From positions 17,726,501-17,790,500 of the forward strand of contig CM057469.1 of assembly GCA_030035585.1 (NCBI GenBank): 64,000 nt of DNA, given 5' to 3'. The translations under genes and the position numbers were made by a program. The notes under the pieces are model-generated. The model saw only the letters and a list, made by a program, of their open reading frames with translations. It searched no databases and was not told the origin of the DNA. This DNA comes from Dugong dugon (taxonomy: Eukaryota > Chordata > Mammalia > Sirenia > Dugongidae). Positions within the stretch are counted from its first letter, which is position 1. Each line of letters opens with the position of its first letter. Positions 21,983 through 33,719 of the stretch are shown one piece after another.

Positions 21983-22192
21983 GGAGCCCCGGTGGCACAA
22001 CAGTTAAGCACTCAGCTGCTAGCTGAAAGTTTGGCTGTTCGAACCCACCCAGTGGCTCCATGGGATGAAGACCTGGTGGTCTGCTTTCGTAAAGATTATA
22101 GCCAAGAAACCCCTATGAGGCAGTTCTACTCTGTCACACAGGGTCACCATGAGTCAAAAGTCAGCTCAGTGGAACTAAACAACAACAAACAA
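21983..22192 (+). mobile_element. AfroSINE (type A), full length with target duplication
   Basis: Head 'GGAGCCCCGGTGGCACAAC', B-box-like 'TGTTCGAACCCACC', tail ending in AACAACAACAAAC. The flanking AAATTTATAT occurs at 21968-21977 and 22194-22203. Confidence 0.95.
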
Positions 22193-22210
22193 GAAATTTA
22201 TATGATTTAA

Positions 22211-22296
22211 ACATACACACACACGTATATATGTGTGCATGTATATATATGTGTGTGTGTATGTATATGTATATGTGTGTGTATGTGTGCATGATT
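22211..22296. repeat. TA/TG microsatellite
   Basis: Alternating AC, TA and TG runs directly beyond the SINE tail. Confidence 0.9.
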
Positions 22297-24169
22297 GTAT
22301 GCTGAAGATGATTTGAAGACTTTTGCTCTAAGACCCTGGTCTTTATGGCACAAGTGATGAGCAGGACTGGGATTTCTCAGCAAATTCTTTAGCAATAGTA
22401 AGTAGAAATAAGGTGCATCACTGGGAACAGTCAGCTAAATGTCGGTCGATTACTTTGGGGTAAAGTTTCCATTCTAGTGTGAAACACCAACAAAAATGTT
22501 CATGTGCTTTCAAACGTAAACTGAAAAGCACTTGCCGCAAAGACTGTCCAAGTGTTGGGTGGCGTTGCAAGGCAGGTTTGGGTGGCTCCTAGGGCAGATG
22601 GACAACACTTCCCTCTCCTCCTCTTCAAGTCCCACACATGCTTATCTAAGATCAGAGTAGAGGAGGAGCAGAGGAGGAAAGAAAAGCCTTAAAAAGGAGA
22701 TGGGTGGTGGGTGGAGTGGAGTGGGGCTCTCCTAGTCTGGTTTTGAGCTCTTTATGAAGAGTAGAGGTTGGAGGCAGAAGTAGATGAACCTCTTCAAGAA
22801 GGATTTTTTGAGAATCTGACCCGGAGGAAAACTGCTTTGGGGCCCAGATGAGCAAGTGCGTGTTGGAGTTGGAGACAAGTCCTGCTTACCTAGCACTTTT
22901 TAAAAATCTGAAGATGAGTCACTTGAAGAGCTTCTCTTACAGCTGGTGGCAGCTCGGAGGCTTCTGCCAGGAGCTTGACAGGTGGATGGATGAGTCCTGG
23001 TCTTTGGGGAGGAGAGAATGTGAGGTCTCTCTTGGGGGCTCCCCAGGTAACTGAGAGACACAAGTTGTTGCTCCTGTGTAAGATGGGTTGTTGAGCCACT
23101 AGGAGTTCAGACCACAATCGATTATTTAGTCTCTCATGACTGTGCTTACATTCTTTAGCTTCTTTTAAAACCATCATGTTTTGTCATTTTGGAGTTCAAG
23201 TTTTGGGGAAGTGATTACCAGTGTACTGGCATTCTTGTGTTTTTATTTTCATCCCTGTCTCCCTTTCTCCCTTCCTCCTTTCCTTTCTTTTGCTGTTTCC
23301 TCCTTTCTGTGATACCAGTCTTTCCTTCCTAAATATTCTATAAAGTATGTTTATTTTTGAAATTTGAGAGAATAGAAGTGGATTTTCTCTTAAAAATGGA
23401 ATTTTTTTTTTTTTTTAAATACCATTCCAGCTCATTGGAGGGTTATATCTTATAAAACAGAAGATAAATGTTATATTGACTGGAGTTTTATTCTCAACCT
23501 GGAAAATTTTAATTAACTTGTGATATTTTAGTTAGAAATCTTTTAGTGAATCTCTTGTCTGTGTTGTGATGCTCCTGACATGGGTGATATGCCCAGATGC
23601 CATCATTAACACTGTATGCTTCCTTCCAGAATGACATCATTGATTACTCATTTTGGGGCCAGTTTCCAGAATATGTTCTTCCTACTTCCTAGAGCAGTCA
23701 TTTTGTAGTTAGAACCCTATAGGACAAGTCTTCATCCTTCCATGAAGAGGTCTGGTATTAGCTGCTGTTAAAGATTTTAGGACATGAAAAAGAAGTAAGA
23801 ATGCGACTTATCTAGGAAGGCTGTGAAAATTAAATATCCAGACCAAAAAGTACATTGTATCTCAAGTCAGACTCTATTCATTTTAACAGATGTATCTAGA
23901 TGAATTTTATGCTCTTTCATTTTTAAAAGATTACAATTAAAATGACTAATAATTAGGAAATTAGTTTTTCTTGGTAAAATGGGAGAGATTTCAAAATTCA
24001 TAGTAATTCTTAAAAGTTAAGTTAAAAAACAAACAGAAAAACATGAGAGAGAGCTATCAGTTAGCCATGATCTGACCTGGTTTGCAAGAAAATGAATAGC
24101 TTTCGAACTGTTGTTTGTTGCTAGACGTTTACTAGGTGTGTTTTTGTTTTTGTTTTTGTTTTAAATAAT
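22297..24169. other. Unique-looking sequence with a pyrimidine-rich stretch
   Basis: 22560-22800 is purine-rich on plus. 23240-23330 is a C/T-rich run ('CTCCCTTCCTCCTTTCC'). There is a T-run at about 23402-23416. No gene or repeat is recognised. Confidence 0.5.
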
Positions 24170-24385
24170 ATTCTATTGTGTTTTTGGTGAAAGTTTACAT
24201 AGCGAGTTAGGTTCCCATTTGACTGTTTCCACACAAATTGTTCAGTGACATTAGTTACATTTTTTTACAGTGTGTCACCATTCTCTTTAATTGCGTTCTG
24301 GTTGTGCCATTTCCGGTACTCTAGTTTCCCTGCCCCCTTCTTATTTTTGCTTTAGAGTAAATGTTGAGCTTTTGGTGCGAGGTAG
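24170..24385 (-). mobile_element. L1 3'-end stub
   Basis: 'GGTGAAAGTTTACATAGCGA', 'CAAATTGTTCAGTGACATTA' and 'TAGTTTCCCTGCCCCC' follow the order of an afrotherian-type L1 3' terminus in antisense. It is 5'-truncated. Confidence 0.65.
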
Positions 24386-24574
24386 GTTTTTAAAATACTC
24401 ATTGAACAAGAAAAATTATACCTTAAGATTAGGTCGTAGTAAAAGATTATTTTTGTTTTGTCTTTAGTATTATAAAATATTTGAAAACTAGTACATAATA
24501 GGAGCTAGAGATTGCAGGCCCAGCATGATGTTCTTTCATAATAGCTATCTTCATATTTCTAATTATTATTAGAA

Positions 24575-24650
24575 CGAGCCTTCTAAGAGCAGGGACTATG
24601 TCTTATTCATTTTTGTATCCCCACTGTAGCAGTATGCTATGAACATGAGA
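24575..24650 (+). repeat. L2/MIR-like 3'-end fragment, sense
   Basis: 'AGAGCAGGGACTATGTCTTA' followed by 'TTTTTGTATCCCCACTGTAG'. Confidence 0.5.
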
Positions 24651-24689
24651 TTAAAGAAAGCCGTTCTGCATTTAGTCATCTTTAGTCAA

Positions 24690-25445
24690 CACTGGATAAA
24701 CAGTTATTGAGCAGGTGTTGTAAGCCAGGCACAGTGCTCCATGCTGCGGGTATAAACTTGCATTATACATGGTCCCTGCCCTTCTGTACCTCACAGTCTA
24801 GCAGGAGAGGCAGATATGTAAATAACCAACCCTACTACGGTGTTCGATGGAATGTACAGAGTGTTCTAGAGACACGTAGGAGGGATAGATTAGGTTGAGG
24901 ATGATAATTTCACAAAACAAGTCACATTCAAGCTTGGCCGGCCGGCCTGTGAACCATTATTTATAAATCAGATTATTGGCCCTGTAGTCAGCTTCATTAT
25001 GAGTCAGGCACTATGCCAAGTGCTAGGGATATAGAGGTGAGCATGACATACACTCTGCTTTCAAGAAGCCCATTGATTTGTAGAAGACAGGCAGACATGT
25101 ACACAGGTGATTCAATCCAACAAGGAAGAGCTATGAATGGAATGCTGGTGGACGGAGAGGAGAGAGACAGGAGAGGAGAGCCTGGCTTGGGCTGGCCTGG
25201 GAAAGACAGGGCCAGCAATGACCATCCAGGAAGTGACCCTTGAGTTTAGGAGTGTTGAAGAGGGACTAGGAATTTAGTAAGCCAGTATGAGGTGGGCTGG
25301 GGTCTGGTTTCAGGCAGAGGAACCTGCATATGTGAAAATGTGAGGCATGATAGCAAATAGCATTCTTAGGACAAGCAGTTGAGTGTGTGGCAGGAGATGA
25401 TGCTGCCAAGGCAGCGGCGTTTGGAATTTTGATGGAGAGCTGTTG
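24690..25445. repeat. Two ancient interspersed repeats in tandem
   Basis: 24695-24900 ('TATTGAGCAGGTGTTGTAAG', 'CCAGGCACAGTGCTCC', 'TGGTCCCTGCCCTTCTG') and 25003-25440 ('GTCAGGCACTATGCCAAGTG') share the start module of the family seen at 14090, 36135, 41922 and 61600. Both are in the same orientation. Confidence 0.45.
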
Positions 25446-26167
25446 AGGAGTGAGTATGTTAGTTAGCACTTGTACTTAGCTGCGAGAAACAGAGACGACA
25501 ACAGTGACTAACCGTACAAGTATGTATGCTGATATAAAAGAAGTCTGAAGTTAACTATTTCAGGGCTGGTAAAGTAGCAACTTTAAAAAGTTCTCAGAAA
25601 TCTAAGCTTTGTTTGGCTTTTAGCTGTGCTGCCCTTAGCTTTCATCTTCAGGGTCCTAGATGGCTCAAGGTAGCTGTGGAGGGTCAGCCATTACCTCGGT
25701 TTTGAGGAAGGAGGAGGGAAGGAGAAAGGGCTAAAGAGGGCACAGGCTTCATGCCTTTTACGCAAGCTCTGCTGAAGTTTCGCTCAACACTTCTACTTGC
25801 CACACATCAAAAAAAAAAAAAAGAAAAAAAAATGAGTCTATTACTCAGGCAGAACGGATAAATGTATGTTTGGAAACAACTAGCAGTCCCTGTCATCTGA
25901 AGGAGCGTCATCAGATTTGGATTTATAAGGATTTCTCAGACAGAGGATAGAGGATTTGTTTGAACAGGATATGAAACTGGCATGAAATTAACAGAAACAG
26001 AATTGTTTGTTTGTATCCTGCCTATCACTGACATTCTTGGGTAGGCATAGATGATAGTTCTAACTTGTTTCGTTTGGATCATTGAGATGAAGGTGCACTA
26101 TATACTACATAATATCTGCATGTATAACTCTTGAGGGATGTCTGTATTTAACGTAGGCTTCTAGGGT
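25446..26167. other. Unique-looking sequence
   Basis: Contains an interrupted A-run at about 25808-25832; otherwise unrecognised. Confidence 0.5.
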
Positions 26168-26370
26168 GATTCTGGGTGGTGCAAACAGTTAAGCGCTTGA
26201 CTACTAGCCAAAAGGTTGGTGGTTCAAACCTGCGCAGAGGTGCGTTAGAAGTCAGATCTGGCGATCAGCTTTTGAAAGGTCACAGCCTTGAAAACCCTAT
26301 GGGGCAGTTCTACTCTGCACACATGGGGTTGCCACGAGTCGGAATCCACTCAACCGTGGCAGCAACAAGA
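26168..26370 (+). mobile_element. AfroSINE (type B), full length
   Basis: Head 'GATTCTGGGTGGTGCAAACA', B box 'GGTGGTTCAAACC', tail 'GAGTCGGAATCCACTCAACC'. Confidence 0.93.
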
Positions 26371-26436
26371 AGGACGTCTCTAAGAGTCTTCAGTGCGTTT
26401 GAGATGAGGGATGGAGTTGAGTTGTATCTCCTGTGA

Positions 26437-26476
26437 TGTCATGAGTTGGAATCGACTCGACGGCAATGGATTTTGG
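26437..26476 (+). mobile_element. AfroSINE 3'-tail fragment
   Basis: Only the tail is present ('GAGTTGGAATCGACTCGACG', then 'GCAATGG'), 70 bases beyond the previous copy. Confidence 0.8.
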
Positions 26477-26734
26477 GTTCTACTTGGATAAATCTCACTA
26501 TTTGCTTTTAAAATAATTTTAGTCCTTTGAATGACCTTCAAGGTAGCACTCACGATGTCTGCGTCAGTCTGTTTTCTTTCCCCCCCTAACATTTGAGCTT
26601 TGGGAAAATAAACTAGAAGGCAGAGTTGTATTTAGCTGCTTTTTTCCTGTAAATTACTCCTCTATTGTATGTTTAAAATAATTATTTGGAAAATTTTATA
26701 GCCCTTCAGATAGCAACTGTATAGATGTGGTTAC

Positions 26735-27240
26735 TGTCTTAGTCATCTAGTGCTGCTATAACAGAAATACTACAAGTGGATGGTTTTAACAAAGAGAAAT
26801 TTATTTCTTCACAGTAAAGTAGGCTAAAAGTCCAAATTCAGGGCGTCAGCTCCAGGGGAAGGCTTTCTCTCTCATCAGCCTTCTCATCAGTCTTCCCGCG
26901 GACTAGGAGCTTCTCCGCGCAGGGACCCTGGGTCCAAAGGACACGCTCTTCTCCTGGCACTGCTTTCTTGGTGGTATGAGGTCCCCAGTTCTCTGCTTGC
27001 TTCCCTTTCCTTTTATCTCTTGTAAGGTAAAAGGTGGTGCAGGCCACACCCTAGGGAAACTCCCTTTACATTGGATCAGGGATGTGACCTGGGTAAGAGT
27101 GGTCTTATAATCCCACCCTAATCCTCTTTAACATAAAATTAACAATCACGAAATGGAGGCCGACCACACAATTCTGGGAATCATGGCCCAGCCAAATTGA
27201 TACACACATTTTTTGGGGGGACATAATTCAAACCATGATA
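26735..27240 (-). mobile_element. MaLR-type solo LTR, antisense, with 5-bp duplication
   Basis: Starts TGTCTTAGTCATCTAGTG (the complement of the LTR 3' end) and ends ...AACCATGATA, with the exact duplication GTTAC at 26730-26734 and 27241-27245. Five bases is the duplication size of ERVL/MaLR elements. On the minus strand an AATAAA lies near 26800. It shares its layout and much sequence with the plus-strand LTR at 30677-31162. No internal viral genes are attached. Confidence 0.88.
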
Positions 27241-27245
27241 GTTAC

Positions 27246-28691
27246 TGATAATATGCAGGCATTTTAGAAACTGTTCATGGTTCTTGTAGTCCCTTTCCTT
27301 TGAGAATTCATCATCAAAATTACACAGTTAGTGTTATTTACCGTTTGGGAACTTAAATTGTGTTTGCTAAATTCTGTGATAGTGAGATATATAGGTGTGT
27401 CAATAACCATGACGTTGTAACTATTAGATTATGAATTCTTAGCAGAAAGAAATCCTGTCACAGAGAGAATATCTGCATAACCAGTGGTGACAAATAATGT
27501 TATTCCATTGTTTTTTAGGATGAAGGAGCCCAGTTTCTAAAGTAGTAATGTTTTTGTGAAGCTGCTGGCTGTATGCATGACCAAATGGATTCCTAAGTTC
27601 CTTCTTTCTCACCAGAAAAAGGAAGGAGTGCGGGTCATCACTGGGTTTCCATACCTGACATGTGGGTTAGATTTCAGGCTGCCATGGAATGATTTCTGTT
27701 TCTCAGTCCTCAGTGCTAGTCTGGATTTTGCATTCTGTTAACCTGGTTTAAGGATATTTTGATGTCAGGGTAGTGAGTGTCCTATGTTCTGTTTAAGCAG
27801 AAGAGGGCAGCAGAGAAACCAGTTAGAAAGCCAACATCTTGGTTTGCTTCCTTCTAATAGAAACCATTGTACAACATGAATATACTAAAAAAAAAAAAAA
27901 AAAGAATTGAAATTAATCTTTTATTTATTTAAACCTGAAAATGATAAGAAAAAAATTTTAGAATAATATAATTGGAATCTCTGTTTGTCACTTTTAGTGC
28001 AGTTTTTTAGGTGTTGCAAAGTGGTTATAGTATTTGTGGGTTTTGTTGTTGTTCTAAGCTCTGACAAGCAAATGTAGAGTAAACTATTTAATGAAGTACA
28101 GCTTTCAGTGGGGGCTTGTTTTCCACAAGACATCCTGTGTGTTTATAGAAAAGCAGATGCTCCAATGAGTTTTTGTGGTTTATTCTAATATGTTTATCCC
28201 TTGGAGTTAGAGTTTCTAAGGAAAACCATTTCATTTCTTATTAAAACAAAGGGAAGTTAATGCCTTTTGACTGAATTTTGTTTTTGGAGTCAGCGGTCTA
28301 ATTTTTGTTTGTTTTAGTTTTAAAATATTGCCTGTGGGGGAAATTTTTTTTTTTTTTTTCCTATTTGTAAAAAGAAATAGGATTTGGTTGACTGATTGGT
28401 TTCATTTCCTTGACCTTTGAAAAGGTCTAACTAATTGAGACAATATTGTTTTTCTATAAAGATTGGCTTAGATCATGTTGATGGGTCTGGCTAACTAGTT
28501 TTTTTTTTCTTCACTGTATGAAAGCTGTTCTGTTTCTCATTAATATTCCATGTTTCTTTTTCTGTGATTTAGGACAGTAAAATAGCATAGCTGAAGGTTT
28601 CTTTCTGAAAGCCAGTCTGATACTTTGATGTAGTCTGTGTTTAAGATATATATATTAAAAAAAATGTTTAGGGCTTCACAGGTAACTGGTG
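27246..28691. other. Unique-looking AT-rich sequence
   Basis: Contains an A-run at about 27885-27903 and a T-run at about 28345-28360. No gene or repeat is recognised. Confidence 0.5.
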
Positions 28692-28723
28692 CCTCTTTTC
28701 ACTCGTTTACAAGTGAAAAGAGG
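28692..28723. repeat. Perfect 12-bp inverted repeat with 8-base loop
   Basis: CCTCTTTTCACT (28692-28703), loop CGTTTACA, then AGTGAAAAGAGG (28712-28723). Each arm contains AGTGAAAAG, similar to IRF/PRDM1 binding motifs. Confidence 0.9.
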
Positions 28724-29289
28724 AATCATAAAGTTATATGGTGTCTTCCTCTGCAAGGGAACCAATGAAGATAAAGCTGCAGCTCTGTTCTAAATCCATT
28801 ATGTGTGCTGTTTTATACTGTGGTAAATTTAATCTATTGATTTCTTCGTTATAGCCCTTTTTTATAAGATAAGCTGTAAAATAAATGATGTCTTGTGATT
28901 TACAAAGTGAGGAGTTGAGTGTTAGCTGCACTCTGATGGTAAGGGTATGTAACATGGCGTAGTGTTTAGCAGAAAATCTGTATGTGTGCGTGTATACACG
29001 TGGCACAGTCTCAAGTTTGCTGTAGACAAAAGATTACTGTTCATTCTAACTGAAAGTACTTAGTGGTTCATCTAGTCCATCTCCTTCTGATCCAAGGCTT
29101 TCTCATTGTGTCCCTGTGTGGTGTTATTTGGTAAGTGCTAATTGTACAGAGAACCTTTGGTGATGGATCTGATTTCTTCAAGAAACAGTTAACCTTTGCT
29201 GTCCTCCGTGACCCCAGATCACATCCCTGTCCACATTCCTCGGCACCTATGCAGTACAAGTCTGCTGCCATCCAGTGAAACCACACTTC

Positions 29290-30603
29290 TCTTTCTTCTC
29301 ACATATATTTGCCCTTTTTGAAGTTGTACCACAGCTCACTGATATTCTTTCCGGTTTTTAAAAAATTCTTTTTTCTCTCTGTGTTTCATTTTGGATAGTT
29401 TGTCTTCAAGTTCACTGATCTTTTTTTTTGCACTGTCTTGGCATTAATTCTATTCAGTGTATTTTTCGTCTCAGACATTGTGGTTTTCATCTTTAGATAT
29501 TTGATTATGAGTTTCTTTTGTGTCTTCCACATCTTTACTTAACTTTTTGAACATACGGAATACAGTTATAATAGCTGTTTTAATTTGCTTGTCTGCTCAT
29601 TGTAACGTCAGTTCTAGGTCAATTTCGACTAAATTTTCTCTACATTTTGGGTTGTAGTTTTCTGCTTCTTTTTATGCCTAATAATTTTTTATTGGATGCC
29701 AGACATTGTGAATTTTACCTTTTTGAGTGCTTATCTTAGTTTCCTAGTGTTGACATTAACACAAGTGGATGGCTTTAAAGGACAGAAATTTATTGTTTTA
29801 CAGTTCTGGAGGCTAGAAGTCCAAATTCAAGGTGTCTTCTATGTGTCTCTTTTGTCTTCTGGTAGCTGCCAGAAATCATTGGCATTCCTGGGCTTGTAGA
29901 TGCATCTGCCTTTGTCTTCACATGGCATGTTCTCCTGTGTGTGTCTCTCTATCTGTTCTGCTCTTTTCATAAGACACCGCTCAGAAGTGATTAAATTTAG
30001 ACCCACCCTACTCCAATATGGCCTCATTAACATAAGAAAAGAAAAACTCTATTTCCCAACAGGATCACAGTCACAGGTACAGGGAGTAGGACTTTTTAAT
30101 GTATCTTTTCAGGGGACACAATTAGCGCTGAATATTTTTGTATTTCTTTAACTACTTTTTGGATTTTTTTTGTTGTTGTTCTGGAACACAGTTAAGTACT
30201 TGGAAACAATTTAATTTTGGGGTATCTTGCTTTTAAGATTTTTTTAGGTGGAACCACAGCAATGTTTAAGTCTAGGGCAAGTTACTGAGGCAAGACTCTT
30301 CTGGTTACTATATTCAACGCTCAATGAATGTTGAGGTTTTCTGCTGTGGATGATGGGAACAGTCACTATTCCTGGCCCTGTTTGAGTGCCTGATACTTTC
30401 ACCTCTACCTCTTTCAGTTGGGTCTGTCCCCAGCCTTGGGTAGTGTCCTCATGTACATTCACTGATCAGTACTCTGTTGAATACTTAAGGGTGGCCATTG
30501 GCAGAATTTTGGAGTTCCCTTGCTGTGCAGCTGTCTTTGCTGGTATTCTGACCTGTAAGCTCTAGCCTTTTTGGTCTTTGTATGCTTTTTTTTTCTTTTT
30601 TCC
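29290..30603 (-). mobile_element. Ancient L1-like (HAL1/L1M-type) sequence, interrupted
   Basis: Phrases such as 'TATAATAGCTGTTTTAATTT', 'TTTTTTATTGGATGCCAGAC', 'ACTGATCAGTACTCTGTTGA' and 'AATACTTAAGGGTGG' are typical of old antisense L1-related non-coding sequence. It is split by an LTR (29737-30125), and related sequence seems to resume near 31690-31840. Confidence 0.55.
29737..30125 (-). mobile_element. MLT1-like LTR, antisense
   Basis: 'CAGTTCTGGAGGCTAGAAGT', 'GGCATTCCTGGGCTTGTAGA', 'TTCACATGGCATGTTCTCC' and 'AGGGGACACAATT' follow the order of the MST/MLT1 consensus in antisense. The borders are decayed and no clear duplication is seen. Confidence 0.85.
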
Positions 30604-31690
30604 CATATGAAAATTTATACATACATTGTTATGTGACTTTAATTGCTCTCCCCATACTGTGACAGCACACTCCTCCTGTCATGGATTGAATTGTGTCCCC
30701 CAGAAAATGTGGGTAGCAGCTTGGCTGGGTCATGAGTCCCAGTATTGTATGATTGTGTTATTTGATGTGATTTCCTTGTGTGTTGTAAACTCTACCACTA
30801 TGATGAGGTTATACTGATGAGGTTGACAAGATCATTGTCTTAATGTGGTTTCTTTTGAGATATAAAAGAGAGAAGCGAGCAGAGACACATGGGAACCTCA
30901 CACCACCAAGAAAGTAGTGCTGGGAGCAGAGCGCATTCTTTGGACCTGAGGTTCCTGTGCTGAGATGCTCCCACACTGAGGAAAGACTGAGACATCGCAA
31001 GGACCTTTCTCCAGAGCCAACAGAGAGAGAGAGCCTTTTCCTGGAGCTGATGTCCTGAATTTGGACTTGTAGCCTACTGGACTGTGAAGACAATAAATTT
31101 CTCTCTATTAAAACCATCCACTTGTGGTATTTCTGTTGGAGCAGCACTAGATGACTAAGACACCTCCTTTCCACCCTTGATTCCCTGTGTCCATTCAACC
31201 AGCTCCTAATCCTCTCTGCCTTCCCATCTCACCTCTGGACAGAAGCTGCTCGTTTAGTCTCTTGTATCTAAGAGGCACACTCCTCATGAGTATCACTTTA
31301 TGTCCCACAGCCCAGTCCAATCCCTCTCTGAAGAGTTGGCCTTGGAAGTTGTTTTTGTTCTGGGGTGATAGAGAATCCAGGAGCCATGCTTTCTGGGGTT
31401 CCTCCAGTCTTAGACCATTAAGTCTGGTCTTCTTATTAGAATTTGAGTTCTGCACCTCACCTTTCTCCTGCTCCATCAGGGACTCTCTGTTGTGTTCCTT
31501 GTCAGGGCGGTCATTGGTGGTAGCCGGGCACCATCTAGTTCTTCTGGTCTCAGGCTGATGAAGTCTGTGCTTTATGTGGCCCTGTCTTTTCTGTATGCTC
31601 TTAACTCTCTCTCTGACTTAGGGAGTTTACCAGGTTCTACCTACCTTTCTGTTCCCTTCACCATGGTCTGGAAACGCTAAGTTTGATTCT
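30604..31690 (-). mobile_element. Older L1 3' UTR copy, interrupted by a solo LTR
   Basis: 31360-31570 follows the order of the young L1 3' UTR (compare 2400-2600: 'GGTTCCTCCAGTCT', 'GTCTGGTCTTCTTATTAGAA', 'GGTGGTAGCCGGGCACCATC'). It is more diverged than the copies at 1 and 2161. The left part, 30604-30676, holds its 3' end. Confidence 0.7.
30677..31162 (+). mobile_element. Complete MaLR-type solo LTR with 5-bp duplication
   Basis: Begins TGTCATGGATTGAATTGTGT and ends ATGACTAAGACA, 486 bases, flanked by CCTCC at 30672-30676 and 31163-31167. It has a TATA-like 'GATATAAAAGAG' near 30858 and an AATAAA at about 31092-31097, as expected for a promoter and poly(A) region of an LTR. No internal region remains, so it is a recombination product. 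Confidence 0.92.
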
Positions 31691-32215
31691 CATCTTTCAG
31701 TCATTCCTCTTCTTTGTTCCTTGATGTTCAGTGTCTTGAAAACTATTGTTTGACATTTTGTCCATGTTTTTAGCTGTTTCATGTGGAAGGGTAAGCCAAT
31801 TCTTATTACTTCATCTTAGCTGGTAGCTGAAGTGTTTTTAACCTATATTCTTAAAACTGTCCTCTGACACAGCATCTGAACTTAGTGCTTTTCCCTCCTC
31901 CCGAAAACAGGGTTCTTTTAGTAGTGGTGTGAATTTAAGCTGAAGATCACCACCATGCAAAAACTGCACCATAATACTCTTAAGAAATACCATCGCTATT
32001 CTGTGTGGTGGATCTCTCTTCCTTTTGTGGATTCCTGAACAGGTTTACAGGGAGTGCTAAGAGGATGGCCACATCTGTGCCTGTTGGTGGTGATTCAGTA
32101 CAGAGGAAGCAGTTTGAGAAAGAATGATACAAGGTGATCATTTCTAAGCAGATATGCTTATTGTTTCCTATGCCCTCTCTCTAAAAGATTTAAGTATGAG
32201 ATTGTAAGTTGCTGT
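31691..32215. other. Possible end of ancient L1-like element, then unrecognised sequence
   Basis: 31690-31840 ('TATTACTTCATCTTAGCTGG') resembles the end of old antisense L1-type elements. Nothing is recognised beyond it. Confidence 0.4.
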
Positions 32216-32350
32216 ACTTTTAGAGTCTCCCTGTGTGCCAGTCATGACTATGCAGGTACTGGAGATACAGGATGAGTGAGAGGTAGATGTCCCTCCACAC
32301 AGGAAGCTCACTGTCTGTGAAAGAACCAAATACGCAAATAGAAAACAATA
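32216..32350. repeat. Ancient interspersed repeat fragment
   Basis: 'GTGTGCCAGTCATGACTATG', 'ACTGGAGATACAGGATGAG' and 'GGAAGCTCACTGTCTG', the start module of the family at 14090/61600. Confidence 0.45.
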
Positions 32351-32897
32351 CAATGTGATCAACTATGACTTTCCTATTTAATGACTTTTAGGAGCCAGAG
32401 ACATTCTGTTTAACACCTTGGACTATTTTAACAAAAGCAGAACAATACCATCCAGGTGATTTTTTGTGGTACAGATTTCTTGGTGGAAACAAAGTTCTCT
32501 GTTTGATTATCAACAAGCAATCAAAAAGCAAATGAAAAAATCCAAATATTTCTTCTTACAAAGATTGACTTTATCTCCATGTGGCATTTTTTATTAATTT
32601 ATCTAGTTTGTAGCTTCTGAAGTAGAATTTTCTGTTTGTTTATATAATTTTTCAGATTACTGATGGATTTTGTTTTGTTTAACAATTGGAGAGCAATTCT
32701 GAGCCTTGGTCCTTAAAATGTGTATTCCCTAAGGCAGCAATTTTTGTGGGAAAAATAGAATTGTCTCTTTTTATTAAATTTATTCCATTTTTTTAAATAA
32801 AACAACTGTAAAAAGCTTGGTCTTCATTAATATTTTTACCTGTGCTTCAAGAAGCAGAATTATTTCTGTAAAAATATATTACTGGTGCACTGTTAAA
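32351..32897. other. Unique-looking AT-rich sequence
   Basis: No gene or repeat recognised. Confidence 0.5.
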
Positions 32898-33090
32898 GGA
32901 GCCCTGGTGGTGCAGTGGTTAAGTGGCTTCTAACCAAGAGGCTGGCGGTTCAAACTACCAGTTGCTCTGTGGGAGAGAGATGTGGCAGTCTGCTTCTGTA
33001 AGGATTACAGGCTTGGAAACCCTATGGGGCAGTTCACCTCTGTCCTAAAGGGTCACTATGGGTTGGAATCGACTCCATGGCAACGCAACA
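32898..33090 (+). mobile_element. AfroSINE (type A), full length
   Basis: Head 'GGAGCCCTGGTGGTGCAGTG', body 'GTGGCAGTCTGCTTCTGTAA', tail 'GGTTGGAATCGACTCCATGG'. Confidence 0.95.
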
Positions 33091-33523
33091 CGTTTACAGG
33101 GACCATTGTTATTCTTCAAGGTAGCATTGAATGAAAGAGTTTATTTTCTTTTCAAAGTATATTTGGAAAAGTATGTTAGTATATCCTATTTTTTATTTTG
33201 CTTTGTTTGGGGTGTTTTGTTTTTGTTGCAAAAACAAAAATTACTTCTCTAACCTGGAATTTTCAAAGCACAGTATAATTCATAGGGTAAGCTTTTTTCG
33301 TAGCCTTGTCTTATGTAGTACATAAAAAAAGAAAAACTGGACCCATTTGTCCCTATTCCTTTTTCTGGTAGCAATCTATGTATATCACCAATAGGCTTCT
33401 CTTGAAGAAAATCTAATTATTAACCTAATTAAAATACAACTAGCATTTTAAAATAGATTCATTTGAACATTTGGCGACTTTTAAATTCTTTTTAAAATTG
33501 ATATATATTGAATTTTTTCACAG

Positions 33524-33598
33524 CAGTCAGTGGAAATCCTAGAGAAAACAGCACAAGTTTTGGAAGCTCCAAGAAGATCGAGATTGGATCCTTTTTCT
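33524..33598 (+). other. Exon-like segment, unconfirmed
   Basis: Follows 'TTGAATTTTTTCACAG', a good acceptor context. The 75 bases give exactly 25 codons: QSVEILEKTAQVLEAPRRSR then LDPFS. They are followed by GTATGG, a weak donor. The frame stays open to 33715 without this donor. The peptide has ordinary, non-repetitive composition, but I do not recognise it. No second exon could be tied to it. It may be chance. Confidence 0.3.
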
Positions 33599-33719
33599 GT
33601 ATGGCAATTTATTTTACCTTTTGAAGAATTAACTCTCGAGTGTAGACTTGGAGATAGCTATAACATGCAGTATAGCCTCAATCTATTGAAAATAAGTCAG
33701 TTATTCTATGTATGAAACA

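Noticed and set aside
21983..22060. tRNA gene suggested by A- and B-box-like sequences
   Set aside because: The head belongs to an AfroSINE and continues into the SINE body and tail; a cloverleaf with a proper acceptor stem is not formed.
22211..22296. Possible CRISPR-like or tandem regulatory repeat
   Set aside because: Simple TA/TG microsatellite, no spacers of constant length; the genome is mammalian.
31187..31558. 123-codon plus frame and the 93-codon antisense partner
   Set aside because: Within an old L1 3' UTR; non-coding by family knowledge.
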